From positions 1-34,051 of the forward strand of contig WGNC01000036.1 of the NCBI GenBank assembly GCA_016124745.1: a DNA stretch of 34,051 bases, read 5' to 3'. This document shows positions 1 through 8,137 of the stretch, piece after piece. The stretch's first letter is position 1, and every line of letters starts with the position of its first letter. The translations under genes were made by a program, and so were the position numbers. Source of the DNA: Thiobacillus sp. GTDB lineage: Bacteria; Pseudomonadota; Gammaproteobacteria; Burkholderiales; Thiobacillaceae. The notes below the pieces were generated by a model. It did not search any database, was not told the DNA's origin, and saw only the letters and a program-made list of their open reading frames with translations.

Positions 1-218
1 AGCTTCAGGCCCAAGTAGGCGCGGCCCTCGTTGGAGGTCTTGGACCAGGCGGCGCCGATCTCGGCACGGCCGACGAAGATGCGGTGGCTGGGGGCGTTCT
101 CGCCGCTGGCGCGGGCGTCAGGGACGATGCGGACGTTCTTGGTCTGGAGGCTGAGGGTGACGATTTCGCCGGTGAACTCGTTGTTGCCGGTCTTCTTGAA
201 GGTGCCGATGGTCGCCAT
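1..218 (-). CDS. DUF736 family protein (partial, 3' end outside window)
   Basis: The first 72 codons are visible, from an ATG at 218 preceded by an AGGAGA ribosome binding site; the gene runs off the left edge. The protein begins MATIGTFKKTGNNEFTGEI and continues through VRIVPDARAS and GAAWSKTSNEGRAYL, the recognisable DUF736 pattern. DUF736 proteins are small soluble proteins of about 100 residues found on alphaproteobacterial plasmids and conjugative elements. Their function is unknown, and they usually lie near antirestriction, ParB and transfer genes. Here the gene is downstream, on the same strand, of a conserved membrane protein. That supports the view that this edge of the window is mobile-element backbone. 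Confidence 0.88.
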   Translation of the reverse strand, partial: MATIGTFKKTGNNEFTGEIVTLSLQTKNVRIVPDARASGENAPSHRIFVGRAEIGAAWSKTSNEGRAYLGLK

Positions 219-332
219 GGTAGTTCTCCTTGAACTCTGTTCCGAGCCCGCACCATTGCGGTCTCGATGGCGATCGACAGGCCGGAGGCGATCGACGGCG
301 CACCCCGCAGGGGCCTGACAGCTAAGGAGAAC

Positions 333-468
333 TTTCTTGGTTCGCGAGGAATGGCGGCGCAGCCGGCAGGGGAAGAAAGTGCGACGCCGCTGTTGCGTCA
401 TAGGCGATCGAGGCTTTAGCCGACCTTCGGCCAGATCAGGCCATTGAAGAGGCCGTTTGGAGCGGTCA
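333..468. repeat. Dispersed backbone repeat, copy A
   Basis: About 135 bp here closely match 20862-20998 in the same orientation. Shared blocks include GCGCAGCCGGCAGGGGAAGA, TAGGCGATCGAGG, CTTCGGCCAGATCAG and GAGCGGTCA. In this copy the repeat lies just upstream of the DUF736 gene on the minus strand, so it probably belongs to that leader or promoter region. No convincing coding frame is conserved between the copies. Confidence 0.75.
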
Positions 469-777
469 CGGCACGGTCAGACAACGGAGGTTCTGGCGAC
501 CCTTCGTGACGGCAAGCGATGTCGTGTCGACGCTCACCGGCTTCGTCTGCCCTTGTCCTGGCGGGAACCTGTGTACGGCCCGTGCCGCCACCTCGATAAT
601 CGCTCCGCAACCATACTGTCGTCCCTTGCCGGGATGGACCCTGCCGGTTCAAGCGCTCCACTACGGCTGGATGGTTGGGATCAGCGCCGATCGGAGATCC
701 ATCGCAGCGCTACGGGTTTCCGTGACGAGTGCTGTGCACGTTGCTCAGGTTGGTCCGCCGAAGCGGCACTTCAGATA
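469..777. other. Intergenic stretch without a recognisable gene
   Basis: Between copy A of the repeat and the membrane-protein gene there are several overlapping open frames on both strands. None has a ribosome binding site or a protein pattern that I recognise. I see no terminator or transposon end here. Confidence 0.4.
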
Positions 778-1221
778 TTAGGCCTGCGCAAGGTTCCGAC
801 CGGACTGGGCGGTCGCCGTCGCCATTCCCGCGACCCGGATAAAGGCGGTTATGCCGACAGCGATCGCGCCGATGATGGAGAAGGCGATCTGCCATGCGTC
901 CGAGGGCATCAAATGCTTCACGATGCCATGCGTCGCATGGAAACCGGCGATGGCGGCCGGTGCGACGAAGGCGATCGCGACGACGAGCTTCAGCCACATC
1001 GGGCGGACGAACATGATGAGAAGATGGCCGACCGCGAAGGTCACGGCCGCGACAACGAGGCCGACGAGGATGGCGCCTCCGAATCCGGCGCCGGTGTCGT
1101 GCGCCCAGGCGCCGACGGCGATGCCGACAAACGCCGGCAGTGCGAACACGGCCAGAGTGAACAGCAGCCAGCAGAGCAGGCCGATGGCGACGAGAGAGGC
1201 GAGAACTGCGAGAATGATCAT
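778..1221 (-). CDS. Four-helix inner-membrane protein of unknown function
   Basis: This is a 147-residue hydrophobic protein starting at an ATG at 1221 with GGAG about nine bases upstream. Four hydrophobic segments are evident: residues about 1-35 (MIILAVLASLVAIGLL then CWLLFTLAVFALPAF), about 40-68, about 75-98 (LKLVVAIAFVAPAAIAGF) and about 110-132. A short polar tail follows. There is no signal peptidase site and no enzymatic motif. A second, frameshifted copy lies at 27980-28414, and the downstream gene order there is the same, so the gene belongs to the mobile-element backbone. Function is unknown; a small integral membrane role linked to plasmid maintenance or transfer is inference only. 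Confidence 0.75.
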   Translation of the reverse strand: MIILAVLASLVAIGLLCWLLFTLAVFALPAFVGIAVGAWAHDTGAGFGGAILVGLVVAAVTFAVGHLLIMFVRPMWLKLVVAIAFVAPAAIAGFHATHGIVKHLMPSDAWQIAFSIIGAIAVGITAFIRVAGMATATAQSGRNLAQA

Positions 1222-1358
1222 GGTGGTGCGCTCCGCGAGAGGAAGTCTGACGGTTGCGCCTCCACCACCACCATGGCGCGACCGAAATATAGCTGAAAAT
1301 CCGATGCGCCGGGAGCGGAAATCGAGATCGATTCCCGCGCGGCATCGGTTCGCCCCGG

Positions 1359-1526
1359 TCAGGGGGCGAAGGGATCGAATTCATGGATGATCGCTGCCGT
1401 GTCTCCATCGTACTCGCTGGTCGGCATCACCGAAAGGGTGCCGTCTCCGGCCTGGAAGATGATGATGGCCGCCATCAGCGTGGTGGCGAGGCTGAATGCG
1501 AAGGCGTGTGCGTCGTTGAGGGACAT
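1359..1526 (-). CDS. Small conserved backbone protein, 55 aa
   Basis: The chosen start is the ATG at 1526, which has an AGGAG about eight bases upstream. The frame stays open further 5', but the second copy at 28556-28723 shows conservation only from MSLN onward. The protein reads MSLNDAHAFAFSLATTL, one hydrophobic stretch around residues 8-24, then QAGDGTLSVMP and an acidic C-terminus ending DPFAP. It may be a single-pass membrane protein or a soluble peptide. It lies upstream of the membrane-protein gene on the same strand, with a 137-bp gap. Function is unknown. Conservation of a clean frame in both copies argues that it is expressed. Confidence 0.7.
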   Translation of the reverse strand: MSLNDAHAFAFSLATTLMAAIIIFQAGDGTLSVMPTSEYDGDTAAIIHEFDPFAP

Positions 1527-1797
1527 CGATCCAGCTCCTGTACCGAGCGGAGGACCATCCCCCCCGCTGACAGGCGCCCGAAGTGTCGGGCTGAGCGCTG
1601 CAATCACCGCGTAGGCGCAGCCGAAGCGGCGGCATGCTCGCATACCCGTTTGAAGGCTTCGTCGATCCGGCGCGGCCGAAGCGCTTGACCAGAGGCGTGA
1701 TTGGCGAAGCGCAGTGATGTTTAGAAGTTAATCACCTTTCGCGCGCAATTCCCGTTCCAGGTGCTGCGCGCGGCCCTGGAACAGGAGAGTATTCGCC

Positions 1798-2550
1798 ATG
1801 AACGTCTCGTCTGCGTCGCTGAACGCGGCGTCTCTGTTCGCCAAGGCTGCGGCGGCCCCGAACGCAGATTCGGCTGCCGCCGGCCCTGCCACGCCGAAGT
1901 CCCCCCTCGTATCGCTGCTTGAAGAAAAGTCGCCTTCGATCTCAAGCGCCTCGCGATCGGACAACAAAAAGACGCCGCAACAGGATGTCGCCGAAAAGCT
2001 CAAGGCGCTGGGCGAGCAGTTCCTTGCCATCATGCTCATTACCGACCCGGTCGACCGGGCAAGGGCTGCGAAGGACATGTACGAGAAGTACGCTCAGACA
2101 GGAGAGGAGTACGCGGGCGCGGTCGAAGGTCAGCGTGCGGTCGCCGAGGCTGCTGGCCAGCCGTACGATCGGAATCCCAACCCGGGCGCCGGCGACGGTA
2201 TGAGCCCGGTCGACAGCGCGGCGGCTGGCGCTGCGATTCCCGCCTTGACGATGAGCGCCGCGCCGTCCGCGGCGTCCCTGACCTACCGCGATCTCTCTAT
2301 GGAGCAGATCAAGTCTTTCGCGAATGTCGCGCGGCAAGTCTATGAGACCGCCGTGGACGAGGCTCGGCGGAAGGAGGACGACGATAAGAAGCTCAACGGA
2401 TTCGACGCGGAGATGAAGGACGCGAGGGAAGTCCTGGATAAGGCGGCAAAGTCGGTCGAAGGGCCGGGCGCCACCGCTGAGGGGTTTGATGCCGTGGTCA
2501 TGGCGACCTCCAAGTCGGCCGCGCCGCTGATTGTGGACGTGAGGGCGTGA
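1798..2550 (+). CDS. Hypothetical protein, 250 aa, lacking Cys and Trp
   Basis: A strong ribosome binding site (AGGAGAG) precedes the ATG at 1798. The product is not recognised. It is Ala-rich and Ser-rich over residues 1-60 and contains neither cysteine nor tryptophan. Two predicted helical charged regions are visible: about 63-115 (QQDVAEKLKALGEQFLAIM, then ARAAKDMYEKYAQTGEEY) and about 165-225 (TYRDLSMEQIKSFANVARQ, followed by Lys/Glu/Asp-rich helix). The linker between them is rich in Gly, Pro and Ala. There is no signal peptide or membrane segment. The gene stands alone between the left repeat and the ParB fragment. The composition resembles exported or structural appendage proteins, but that is only a suggestion. 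Confidence 0.7.
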   Translation: MNVSSASLNAASLFAKAAAAPNADSAAAGPATPKSPLVSLLEEKSPSISSASRSDNKKTPQQDVAEKLKALGEQFLAIMLITDPVDRARAAKDMYEKYAQTGEEYAGAVEGQRAVAEAAGQPYDRNPNPGAGDGMSPVDSAAAGAAIPALTMSAAPSAASLTYRDLSMEQIKSFANVARQVYETAVDEARRKEDDDKKLNGFDAEMKDAREVLDKAAKSVEGPGATAEGFDAVVMATSKSAAPLIVDVRA

Positions 2551-2667
2551 GCCGGACGAGGGTTCTGGAAGGTCGAACGCGGCAGGGTCACTCTTCGGCT
2601 TGATGGGGTAGTCGCGAAAAGAGCCCAGCGCCGCTGCGGATCCGCAATGGGAATCGGGTGGGAGCAA

Positions 2668-2686
2668 CTGGCAGTCGAACTGCCAG
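2668..2686. other. Short hairpin in the 1798-2550 3' region
   Basis: An 8-bp stem (CTGGCAGT / ACTGCCAG) with a 3-nt loop lies 118 bp downstream of the hypothetical gene's stop. There is no T-tract, so calling it a terminator would be weak. Confidence 0.3.
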
Positions 2687-2767
2687 GATGGCTGCGACTG
2701 TTCGCATCGGCGGCGCTAACCGCTTCATCGAGATAACGTCATGGCCACGCTCCTTCGGTAGGAATGA

Positions 2768-2791
2768 GCGGAGCGGCCGAAGCCGCTCCGC
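2768..2791 (-). terminator. Hairpin at the 3' end of the ParB fragment
   Basis: A perfect 10-bp GC-rich stem (GCGGAGCGGC / GCCGCTCCGC) encloses a CGAA tetraloop. It begins eight bases beyond the ParB fragment's stop codon on the minus strand. No long T-tract follows, so termination efficiency is uncertain. Confidence 0.6.
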
Positions 2792-2798
2792 GTTGCAC

Positions 2799-3275
2799 TC
2801 ATTCCGCCGCGACGAGCTGGCTTTCGTCTTCGACATCCGGAGAAACCTCCTCCTCGTCGTCACCGGCTAGGAAGTCCGGCAGTGCTTCGCCGTCATCCCC
2901 ACCGCCGGCATCGGGTTCAGCCACGGGCACGTCGGCCTCATCGACAAGGCGCATCGGCTCGGGCAACCAGCCGGCATCGGCCAGCAGGCGTTCGGCTTCC
3001 TTCGCCATGTCGGCCTTCTTGAGGTGGTCGATGAGCTGGGCGGCCTGCTCGCCGGCGCCTTCGCGCATCGCCTGAAGAATGCGAGGCTTGGTGACGCGGC
3101 CGAGATAGTTGCCGACGGTCGGACGCCAGCCGATCTCGATCATGTCGAGCCCGGTCGCGCGTGCAAGCCGGTCGGCCTGGCCGAGCCGCATGTCGAGGCT
3201 GTGCTGAGAAATCCCGCTGCCGCTGAAGGGGTTGAAGACTTCTAGAAAGTGATCAATGACGCTGGTGCCGCCCAT
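2799..3275 (-). pseudogene. C-terminal fragment of a plasmid-type ParB/RepB partition protein
   Basis: The frame matches the C-terminal region of the long ParB-like proteins of alphaproteobacterial plasmids. It shows QADRLARATGLDMIEIGW, RPTVGNYLGRVTKPRIL, QLIDHLKKADMAKEAERLL and GWLPEPMR, followed by an acidic tail ending VAAE. These long proteins normally have several hundred residues, with an N-terminal ParB nuclease-like domain and a helix-turn-helix. Both are missing here, leaving about 158 residues from the first usable ATG at 3275. No ribosome binding site is seen. I infer a truncated relic cut at its 5' side when the catabolic genes arrived. A short open frame ending in ERPEAQ stops at 3280, five bases upstream of this ATG; its identity is unknown. 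Confidence 0.72.
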
Positions 3276-3448
3276 GACGCTATTGAGCCTCCGGCCGCTC
3301 GGTCGATGGCGATGCAGGCATCTCGTCGGCCGGCGCGCCTTCATTGCGCAGTATCTTGTTTGGCGAAGGAACCGGCGCCTCGCTCGCCGGGCCTTCCACC
3401 GTCGGCGATGTACTCGTCGACCGTAGCACCGACGGTTTGAGACTTTGA

Positions 3449-4864
3449 TCAACCGAAGACGGCGCGGGGTTCGGTGAAGGCCTGCATGCCTGCAACGCCA
3501 AACTCGCGTCCGAAGCCCGACAGCTTGAAGCCACCGAACGGTGCTTTGGGGTCATCGACCAGTTCATTGATCATCACGCGGCCCGCTTGCAGGCGGTTTG
3601 CGATCGCGCGGGCGCGCTCCCGGTCCGCGCCGTAGACGTAGGCGTGCAGGCCGTATTCGACGTCATTGGCGATCGCGACGGCGTCATCTTCGTCGCGGTA
3701 GGTGATCATTGCCAGAACCGGCCCAAAGATCTCCTCCTGGGCGATGGCCATGTCGTTGCGGACATTGGCGAACAAGGTCGGCTTAACGAAGTTGCCGGCT
3801 TCAAGGCCCTTAGGTTTGCCTAGTCCGCCCGTCACCAGGTCGGCACCCCCATCCAAGCCCTTTTTGATGTAGCCCTGCACTCGGTCCCAATGGCCGGCAG
3901 TGATCATCGGCTGAACGGTTGTTGCCGGATCGGCCGGATCGCCGGATTTCAGCGCTTCCATGGCAGCCTTCAGCGCCGCCTTGAATTCCTCGCCGCGGCG
4001 CTCGGGAACCAGGATGCGGGTCCCTGCAATGCAGGCCGAACCGGTGTTGATAAGTCCCACCGTCAGCGCGAACCCGACTGCGCCTTCCACGTCGGCGTCT
4101 GGCATGATCACGGTCGGCGACTTGCCGCCGAGCTCCAGCGTTACCCGCTTCATGGTCTCTGTTGCGTCCCGGTTGATCAACTTGCCGACCCGGGTGGAGC
4201 CGGTGAAGGAGATCTTCTGGACGTCGAGGCTGCGGGTGATCGTGTTCCCAACGGGGTCGCCCAGCCCGTTCACGACGTTGATTACGCCAGCCGGCAGCCC
4301 AGCTTTGTGAAAGGCCTCCATCAGCACCTGTGCCTCAAGGGCGCTGAGTTCGCTCGGCTTGATAACCACAGTGCAGCCTGCGGCGAGCGCCGATGCCGCC
4401 TTGCCGCAGACGAACCAGGGATTTCCGTTCCAAGGCGTCAGCAGCCCGGCCACGCCGAGCGGCACGCGCGCGACCTCCGCCGCGTTCACTCTCTGCTGGA
4501 AGTTCTCTGGCTTTAGGGTTTCCTGGGCTAGGACGAAGAAGTCTCGGGCCTGGGTCATCGCATAGCCTGAGAAGCCGGCGAGACCGCCGAACTCAGCAAT
4601 GCATAAGGCTGTCAGATCGTCTAGGCGCTCGGTGACGGCGTCCGCGAGCTTCTGTAGCCAGGCCTTGCGCTCGTCCAGCGTGGTCTGCGACCATGCGGGG
4701 AATGCCGCCTTGGCGGCGGCGATGGCGCGTTCGGCATCCACCGCGTCGCCCATTGTTACGCGGCCGATCAGTGCGTTGTTGGTGGGGTTGCGTACCTCAA
4801 CGACATCGGCGCCGTGAGAAGCGACGAACGCGCCATTGATGAAATGCTTGGTGATGATCTTCAT
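3449..4864 (-). CDS. NAD(P)-dependent aldehyde dehydrogenase
   Basis: At 471 residues this is a full-length member of the aldehyde dehydrogenase superfamily, which oxidises aldehydes to carboxylic acids with NAD(P). Visible landmarks are WNGN with Asn146, the cofactor-binding VVIKPSE with Lys169, FTGST at 220-224, the general base Glu244 in LELGG, and the catalytic Cys278 in NTGSACIAGTR. The C-terminal region shows QEEIFGPV and APFGGFKLSGFGRE. In most family members the residue two before the cysteine is Gln (GQxC); here it is Ser. The gene is third in a TetR-SDR-ALDH operon and starts 45 bp after the SDR gene. Substrate is unknown. The SDR could supply an aldehyde, or the pair may detoxify one. 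Confidence 0.93.
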   Translation of the reverse strand: MKIITKHFINGAFVASHGADVVEVRNPTNNALIGRVTMGDAVDAERAIAAAKAAFPAWSQTTLDERKAWLQKLADAVTERLDDLTALCIAEFGGLAGFSGYAMTQARDFFVLAQETLKPENFQQRVNAAEVARVPLGVAGLLTPWNGNPWFVCGKAASALAAGCTVVIKPSELSALEAQVLMEAFHKAGLPAGVINVVNGLGDPVGNTITRSLDVQKISFTGSTRVGKLINRDATETMKRVTLELGGKSPTVIMPDADVEGAVGFALTVGLINTGSACIAGTRILVPERRGEEFKAALKAAMEALKSGDPADPATTVQPMITAGHWDRVQGYIKKGLDGGADLVTGGLGKPKGLEAGNFVKPTLFANVRNDMAIAQEEIFGPVLAMITYRDEDDAVAIANDVEYGLHAYVYGADRERARAIANRLQAGRVMINELVDDPKAPFGGFKLSGFGREFGVAGMQAFTEPRAVFG

Positions 4865-4909
4865 GACTTTGCTCCGGGGTTCTGGATGCTTCAGGTGAAA
4901 AAGGCGGGA

Positions 4910-5773
4910 TCAGGCGGTCGGCAGCGCCGGGATGGGGCTGGCGGTGTCCATGTCGATCGACGCGCTTACTGCTTGCCAAAGGTCGGCTTCGGCGGCCCTT
5001 GCCTGCTCGGCTTGGCGAGTGAGCTGAAAGGCGTCGCTGCCGAGGAGGATGTGCGGCGGAAGCGTCTCGGCTTGGGCGATCTTGAGGACGATCTGGGCAA
5101 CCTTGATCGGATCGCCGCGCTCGTTGCCCCAGAAGCCCTCCATTTGTTTCATGCCGACGCCGACTGACGGCTCATACTCGGGCAGCAGCGGCTCCCGCAG
5201 GGCATGTGCACGCTTGCCCCAGTTTGTCCGCAACGCTCCCGGCTCCAGCGCCGTTATCTTGACGCCGAACGGCGCGGTCTCGAGTGCGACCCCTTCCGTG
5301 AAGCCGCCGACGGCCCATTTCGAGGCGAAATAGGCAGCGTTGCCCGGAAAGGCGGTGCGCCCGCCCAGTGAGGAAATCTGAATGATATGGCCGCTGCGCT
5401 GCTGACGCATCACGGGAAGCGCCGCGCGCGTCAGGTTCACCACACCGAAAAGGCAGGTTTCGACAAGCTTGCGGAAATCATCCGAGGGAACCTGCTCGAA
5501 GGGGCGTGTATCTCCATAGCCGGCGTTGTTGACGAGTACATCGAGCCTGCCAAACGTCTCGACCGCAGCCTGCACGGCCGCCTTGCCCTCATCCTCGTTC
5601 GTCACATCCAGCCGGACAGCGCGCACCTGCGCCTCATATTGTGCGACCAGGTCGGTCAACTGAGCGGTGTCACGCGCCGTGGCGACAACTTGGTTTCCGG
5701 CCTGCAAGGCTGCTTCGGCGATATTGCGACCGAGGCCGCTACCGCTTCCTGTGATCAGCCAAACTTTCGACAT
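4910..5773 (-). CDS. Short-chain dehydrogenase/reductase (classical SDR)
   Basis: This 287-residue protein has the classical SDR Rossmann motif TGSGSGLG at 8-15, LDVTN near 55-59, NNAG at 82-85 and the catalytic set Ser135, Tyr148 and Lys152 (YFASK). The length is slightly above the usual 250, with a C-terminal extension seen in the oxidoreductase/short-chain group that includes many annotated 'SDR family oxidoreductases'. It is an NAD(P)-dependent alcohol/ketone oxidoreductase, probably cytosolic. It lies 59 bp downstream of the TetR gene and 45 bp upstream of the aldehyde dehydrogenase gene. A TTAGATGAC motif in the TetR-SDR gap, also present upstream of the TetR gene, suggests control by that repressor. 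Substrate is not determinable. Confidence 0.92.
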   Translation of the reverse strand: MSKVWLITGSGSGLGRNIAEAALQAGNQVVATARDTAQLTDLVAQYEAQVRAVRLDVTNEDEGKAAVQAAVETFGRLDVLVNNAGYGDTRPFEQVPSDDFRKLVETCLFGVVNLTRAALPVMRQQRSGHIIQISSLGGRTAFPGNAAYFASKWAVGGFTEGVALETAPFGVKITALEPGALRTNWGKRAHALREPLLPEYEPSVGVGMKQMEGFWGNERGDPIKVAQIVLKIAQAETLPPHILLGSDAFQLTRQAEQARAAEADLWQAVSASIDMDTASPIPALPTA

Positions 5774-5800
5774 TCCGTATTCTCCTTATAATTGACCGTT

Positions 5801-5820
5801 CAGACAGTCATCTAAATTGT
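5801..5820. promoter_or_regulatory. Candidate operator between TetR and SDR genes
   Basis: CAGACAGTCATCTAA at 5801-5815 contains GTCATCTAA (TTAGATGAC on the coding strand). The same 9-mer is found at 6411-6419 upstream of the TetR gene. It also resembles CAGACAGTTATTTAT, read on the minus strand from about 6440. Shared occurrence before both genes of one operon is the evidence; binding by the TetR protein is inferred. Confidence 0.5.
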
Positions 5821-5832
5821 GAAAATGAGAAC

Positions 5833-6399
5833 TTAGCTGAGCGCTCGCCACACTGCCTCGAACCCGAATTTGCAGAACGCGTCAGCTTGCGCGGGATCGC
5901 GGATCATGAAGTCCGTCGTGGTCGCCACCGAGGTTTCGACGAGCGCACCGACATACTGCAGAGGAGCGTCGCGCAGCGCACCGTTGGCGCTCGCCCGCCG
6001 CATCAGCGCTAGCGATGACCCGGCTCCCTCGTATGCTGCCTTCCGGCTTAGCTCGGTAATTTGATCCGATACGCTGAGCTGCGCGAGGACCCGTCGCTTC
6101 GACGGATTCGACGCCCCCCAATGCGTCCAACTCACCCAGAGATGATGGAGCTGGAGGCGCGTATCGTCTCCGGCCGGCATTGCAGCCGACACGGTGTTGA
6201 TCAACTCCGTCTTCAGCTCAAGATAAACCGCGTTGAGGAGCTCAGACTTGGTGCCGAAGTAGGTGAAAACCGAGCCGTGCGGCACCCCCGCCCTCTTGGC
6301 GATCTCGGCAGTAGCTGCACCAAGCCCCTGTTCGGCGACAAGGTCCGTCGTCGCCGCTAGGATGGCATTCCGCTTATCCTCACTCCTAGGCCTTGCCAT
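5833..6399 (-). CDS. TetR/AcrR family transcriptional regulator
   Basis: This 188-residue protein has a typical TetR N-terminal helix-turn-helix at about residues 8-55: RNAILAATTDLVAEQGL, TAEIAKRAGVPHGSVFTYF, then a KSELL helix. The ligand-binding C-terminal half is divergent, as is normal. It is the first gene of the TetR-SDR-ALDH cluster, all on the minus strand. It is expected to repress its own operon and to be released by a small hydrophobic ligand, perhaps an aldehyde or alcohol handled by the enzymes. The start at 6399 is supported by the MARPR opening and by the operator-like motif ending about 12 bp upstream. Confidence 0.9.
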   Translation of the reverse strand: MARPRSEDKRNAILAATTDLVAEQGLGAATAEIAKRAGVPHGSVFTYFGTKSELLNAVYLELKTELINTVSAAMPAGDDTRLQLHHLWVSWTHWGASNPSKRRVLAQLSVSDQITELSRKAAYEGAGSSLALMRRASANGALRDAPLQYVGALVETSVATTTDFMIRDPAQADAFCKFGFEAVWRALS

Positions 6400-6407
6400 G
6401 CTACCTC

Positions 6408-6441
6408 GCTGTCATCTAACTGATCTATAAATAACTGTCTG
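6408..6441. promoter_or_regulatory. Candidate operator/promoter of the first TetR gene
   Basis: Two related half-elements face each other: CTGTCATCTAA (6409-6419) and ATAACTGTCTG (6430-6440), separated by about ten AT-rich bases. GTCATCTAA recurs at 5807-5815. An imperfect inverted arrangement immediately upstream of a TetR gene fits autoregulation. Confidence 0.5.
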
Positions 6442-6689
6442 CTCACTCATTCTCAAGGGCGGTGCGATGCTTTTTTTGCGCGGCCGCGACCAACGTAGCA
6501 GGCGCCAGGAGCGGGGGCATCTCCGGTGACGTCTCGCGCCGAACTCTCGCAAGCGATCAGGCGAAATGCCCATATGGATGCAGACTAGGTTTTTCCGGCG
6601 ACGTCCTTCAGCCGGTCAATGAGCAGCGGCCCGCTGGAGCGCACCCCATTTTGATCGGACAGGTAGCATAACCGATAAGGCATTCGCCT

Positions 6690-6875
6690 ATGAGTACGAC
6701 TATGTCGAAATCCCCTGACGGCCCGTTTTCGCGGGTCGAAGTGATCACCTCGGTGCAGCGTCGGCGCCGTTGGTCGACGGCCGAGAAAGTCCGTCTCGTC
6801 GAGGACGCGATGCAGCCCGGGATGAGCGTGTCATTCGTGGCGCGGCGCGCCGTGATCCTTCGCGTCAAAGGTTGA
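6690..6875 (+). pseudogene. Truncated IS3-type transposase OrfA (N-terminal relic)
   Basis: The first about 50 residues read PFSRVEVITSVQRRRRW, STAEKVRLVEDAM and MSVSFVARRA. These match the helix-turn-helix start of OrfA proteins of IS3-family (IS2-like) elements. The frame then departs from the family after VARRA and stops nine codons later. The rest of OrfA and all of OrfB are absent nearby. The sequence about 6636-6660 (GCGCACCCCATTTTGATCGG) could be part of the old left end, but no matching inverted repeat was found. It marks an old insertion between the TetR operon and the MDR gene. Confidence 0.7.
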
Positions 6876-7162
6876 TAAGCCGTACCGCCAAGGTCTCTAG
6901 GTGAGTCGCTGGGTCGCCAACACGAACACGACGAACAGCGCCTCGTCCCAGACGGCCCAGGCTGCGCCGTCGTAGGTGGCAAGCGTCCTGATGACGGCGC
7001 ACCGTTATCGGCTCACAGGAGCGATTTACCTAGTTTGGCTTGATTTGCCGTGTTTATGACCTTCCTAGCGCATGGGAGCTGACTAAGCTGATGCGGACGC
7101 GCGCAATACGTGAGTCGTCCACCTTAAACGGAGCGGGCTGGCCAAGTTACGGGGTACGAGAC
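6876..7162. other. Intergenic stretch after the IS relic
   Basis: About 290 bp hold no supported gene. They probably contain leftover IS sequence and the promoter of the MDR gene. I cannot place -35/-10 boxes with confidence. Confidence 0.4.
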
Positions 7163-8101
7163 ATGAGAGCAGTCGTCACACGATCGACTGGAAACGAGAC
7201 TTTCGTCCTTTCACAGGTTGATGACCCATCGCCAGGTGCCTCGGAGGCGCTGGTTAGAGTCGAGGCGTTCTCTCTCAATCTCGGCGAGGTGCGGCGCGCA
7301 ATCACCCAGCCGGCTGATGGCTGGAGACCCGGGTGGGATTTCGCTGGTGTCGTCGAGCGCTCGGCCGCGGATGGGAGCGGTCCGCCAACGGGAGCGCGTG
7401 TCGTCGGGTTCGTGGAAGAAGGAGCTTGGGCTGAGGCTATCGCCATCTCCACCCGCTCGATCGCCGAGATACCGGCGTCTGTCTCCATTCAGCAGGCATC
7501 GACGTTGCCTGTGGCTGGACTGACCGCGCTGAAGGCGCTGGAGAAGGGCGGCCTTCTGGTTGGGAAGAAGGTCTTGATTAACGGCGCGTCCGGCGGCGTC
7601 GGCCATTTCGCCTGCCAGCTCGCGCGCGCGTCTGGCGCGTATGTCGTCGGTGCGGTTCGTAGAGACGAACTCCGACAGCAGGTATTGGATGACGGTGCGC
7701 ACCAAGTCATCGTCGATGCCGATCTCTCGTCGGCTTCAAGCACGGGTCCATTCGACCTAGTCCTTGAGTCCATCGGCGGCGCGGCGCTCGCAACGGCGCT
7801 CACGATGCTCGCGCGCGATGGAGTGTGCGTCAGTTACGGCAATTCGGCGCGGCAACCCGCGCCTATTGATGTCAGCAAGTTCTATCTGACCGGCCGGCCA
7901 CGGCTTGAGGGCCTCTTCCTCGTGTCGGAATTGCGCTACGAGCCGCCGGCGTTGGGCTTGGCCAGACTGCTGCGCGCGATCGAGGCCGGCCATGTCGTTC
8001 CGAGGATCGAGGTCCAGGCACCGTGGGTCGAGGTAGATAAGATCGCGAAGAGCCTCTTCGAGCGGCAGGTGTCAGGAAAAGCTGTGCTCAACATAGGCTG
8101 A
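7163..8101 (+). CDS. Zinc-independent MDR oxidoreductase (quinone oxidoreductase-like)
   Basis: I take the ATG at 7163, giving 312 residues beginning [10 protein letters not shown], because this is where the family's N-terminus begins; the frame is open another 41 codons upstream. The GroES-like half shows [11 protein letters not shown] and [10 protein letters not shown]. The Rossmann half has [14 protein letters not shown] at 141-154. The structural and catalytic zinc ligands of alcohol dehydrogenases are absent, placing it with NADPH:quinone oxidoreductase or enoyl-reductase-type MDRs that reduce quinones or conjugated carbonyls. No adjacent regulator is seen on its 5' side. It is followed in frame, after its TGA, by a relic of an NTF2-like protein. 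Confidence 0.87.
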   Translation: MRAVVTRSTGNETFVLSQVDDPSPGASEALVRVEAFSLNLGEVRRAITQPADGWRPGWDFAGVVERSAADGSGPPTGARVVGFVEEGAWAEAIAISTRSIAEIPASVSIQQASTLPVAGLTALKALEKGGLLVGKKVLINGASGGVGHFACQLARASGAYVVGAVRRDELRQQVLDDGAHQVIVDADLSSASSTGPFDLVLESIGGAALATALTMLARDGVCVSYGNSARQPAPIDVSKFYLTGRPRLEGLFLVSELRYEPPALGLARLLRAIEAGHVVPRIEVQAPWVEVDKIAKSLFERQVSGKAVLNIG

Positions 8102-8137
8102 GGCGGCGGAGCGAACGAAGCACGCCACGCGGCGCGT

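Larger units (their letters stand above)
778..1645. repeat. Large direct repeat, left copy
   Basis: This segment, carrying the membrane-protein gene and the 55-residue protein gene, is paralogous to 27980-28845 in the same orientation. The 55-residue proteins are nearly identical and the membrane-protein frames align over their length. Homology fades just upstream of the 55-residue gene near a shared GCGGCGGCATGC. The two copies bracket the accessory region. Confidence 0.8.

Noticed and set aside
457-1296. 279-codon plus-strand frame
   Set aside because: It is antisense to the membrane-protein gene, which has a ribosome binding site, membrane segments and a paralogue. The plus-strand product is Arg/Asp/Gly-rich low-complexity sequence, typical of a GC-rich shadow frame.
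3280-3449. Short frame ending in TERPEAQ next to the ParB fragment
   Set aside because: It overlaps the aldehyde dehydrogenase gene at its 5' side and has no start or family pattern. It may be the tail of a lost gene, but I cannot support it as a feature.
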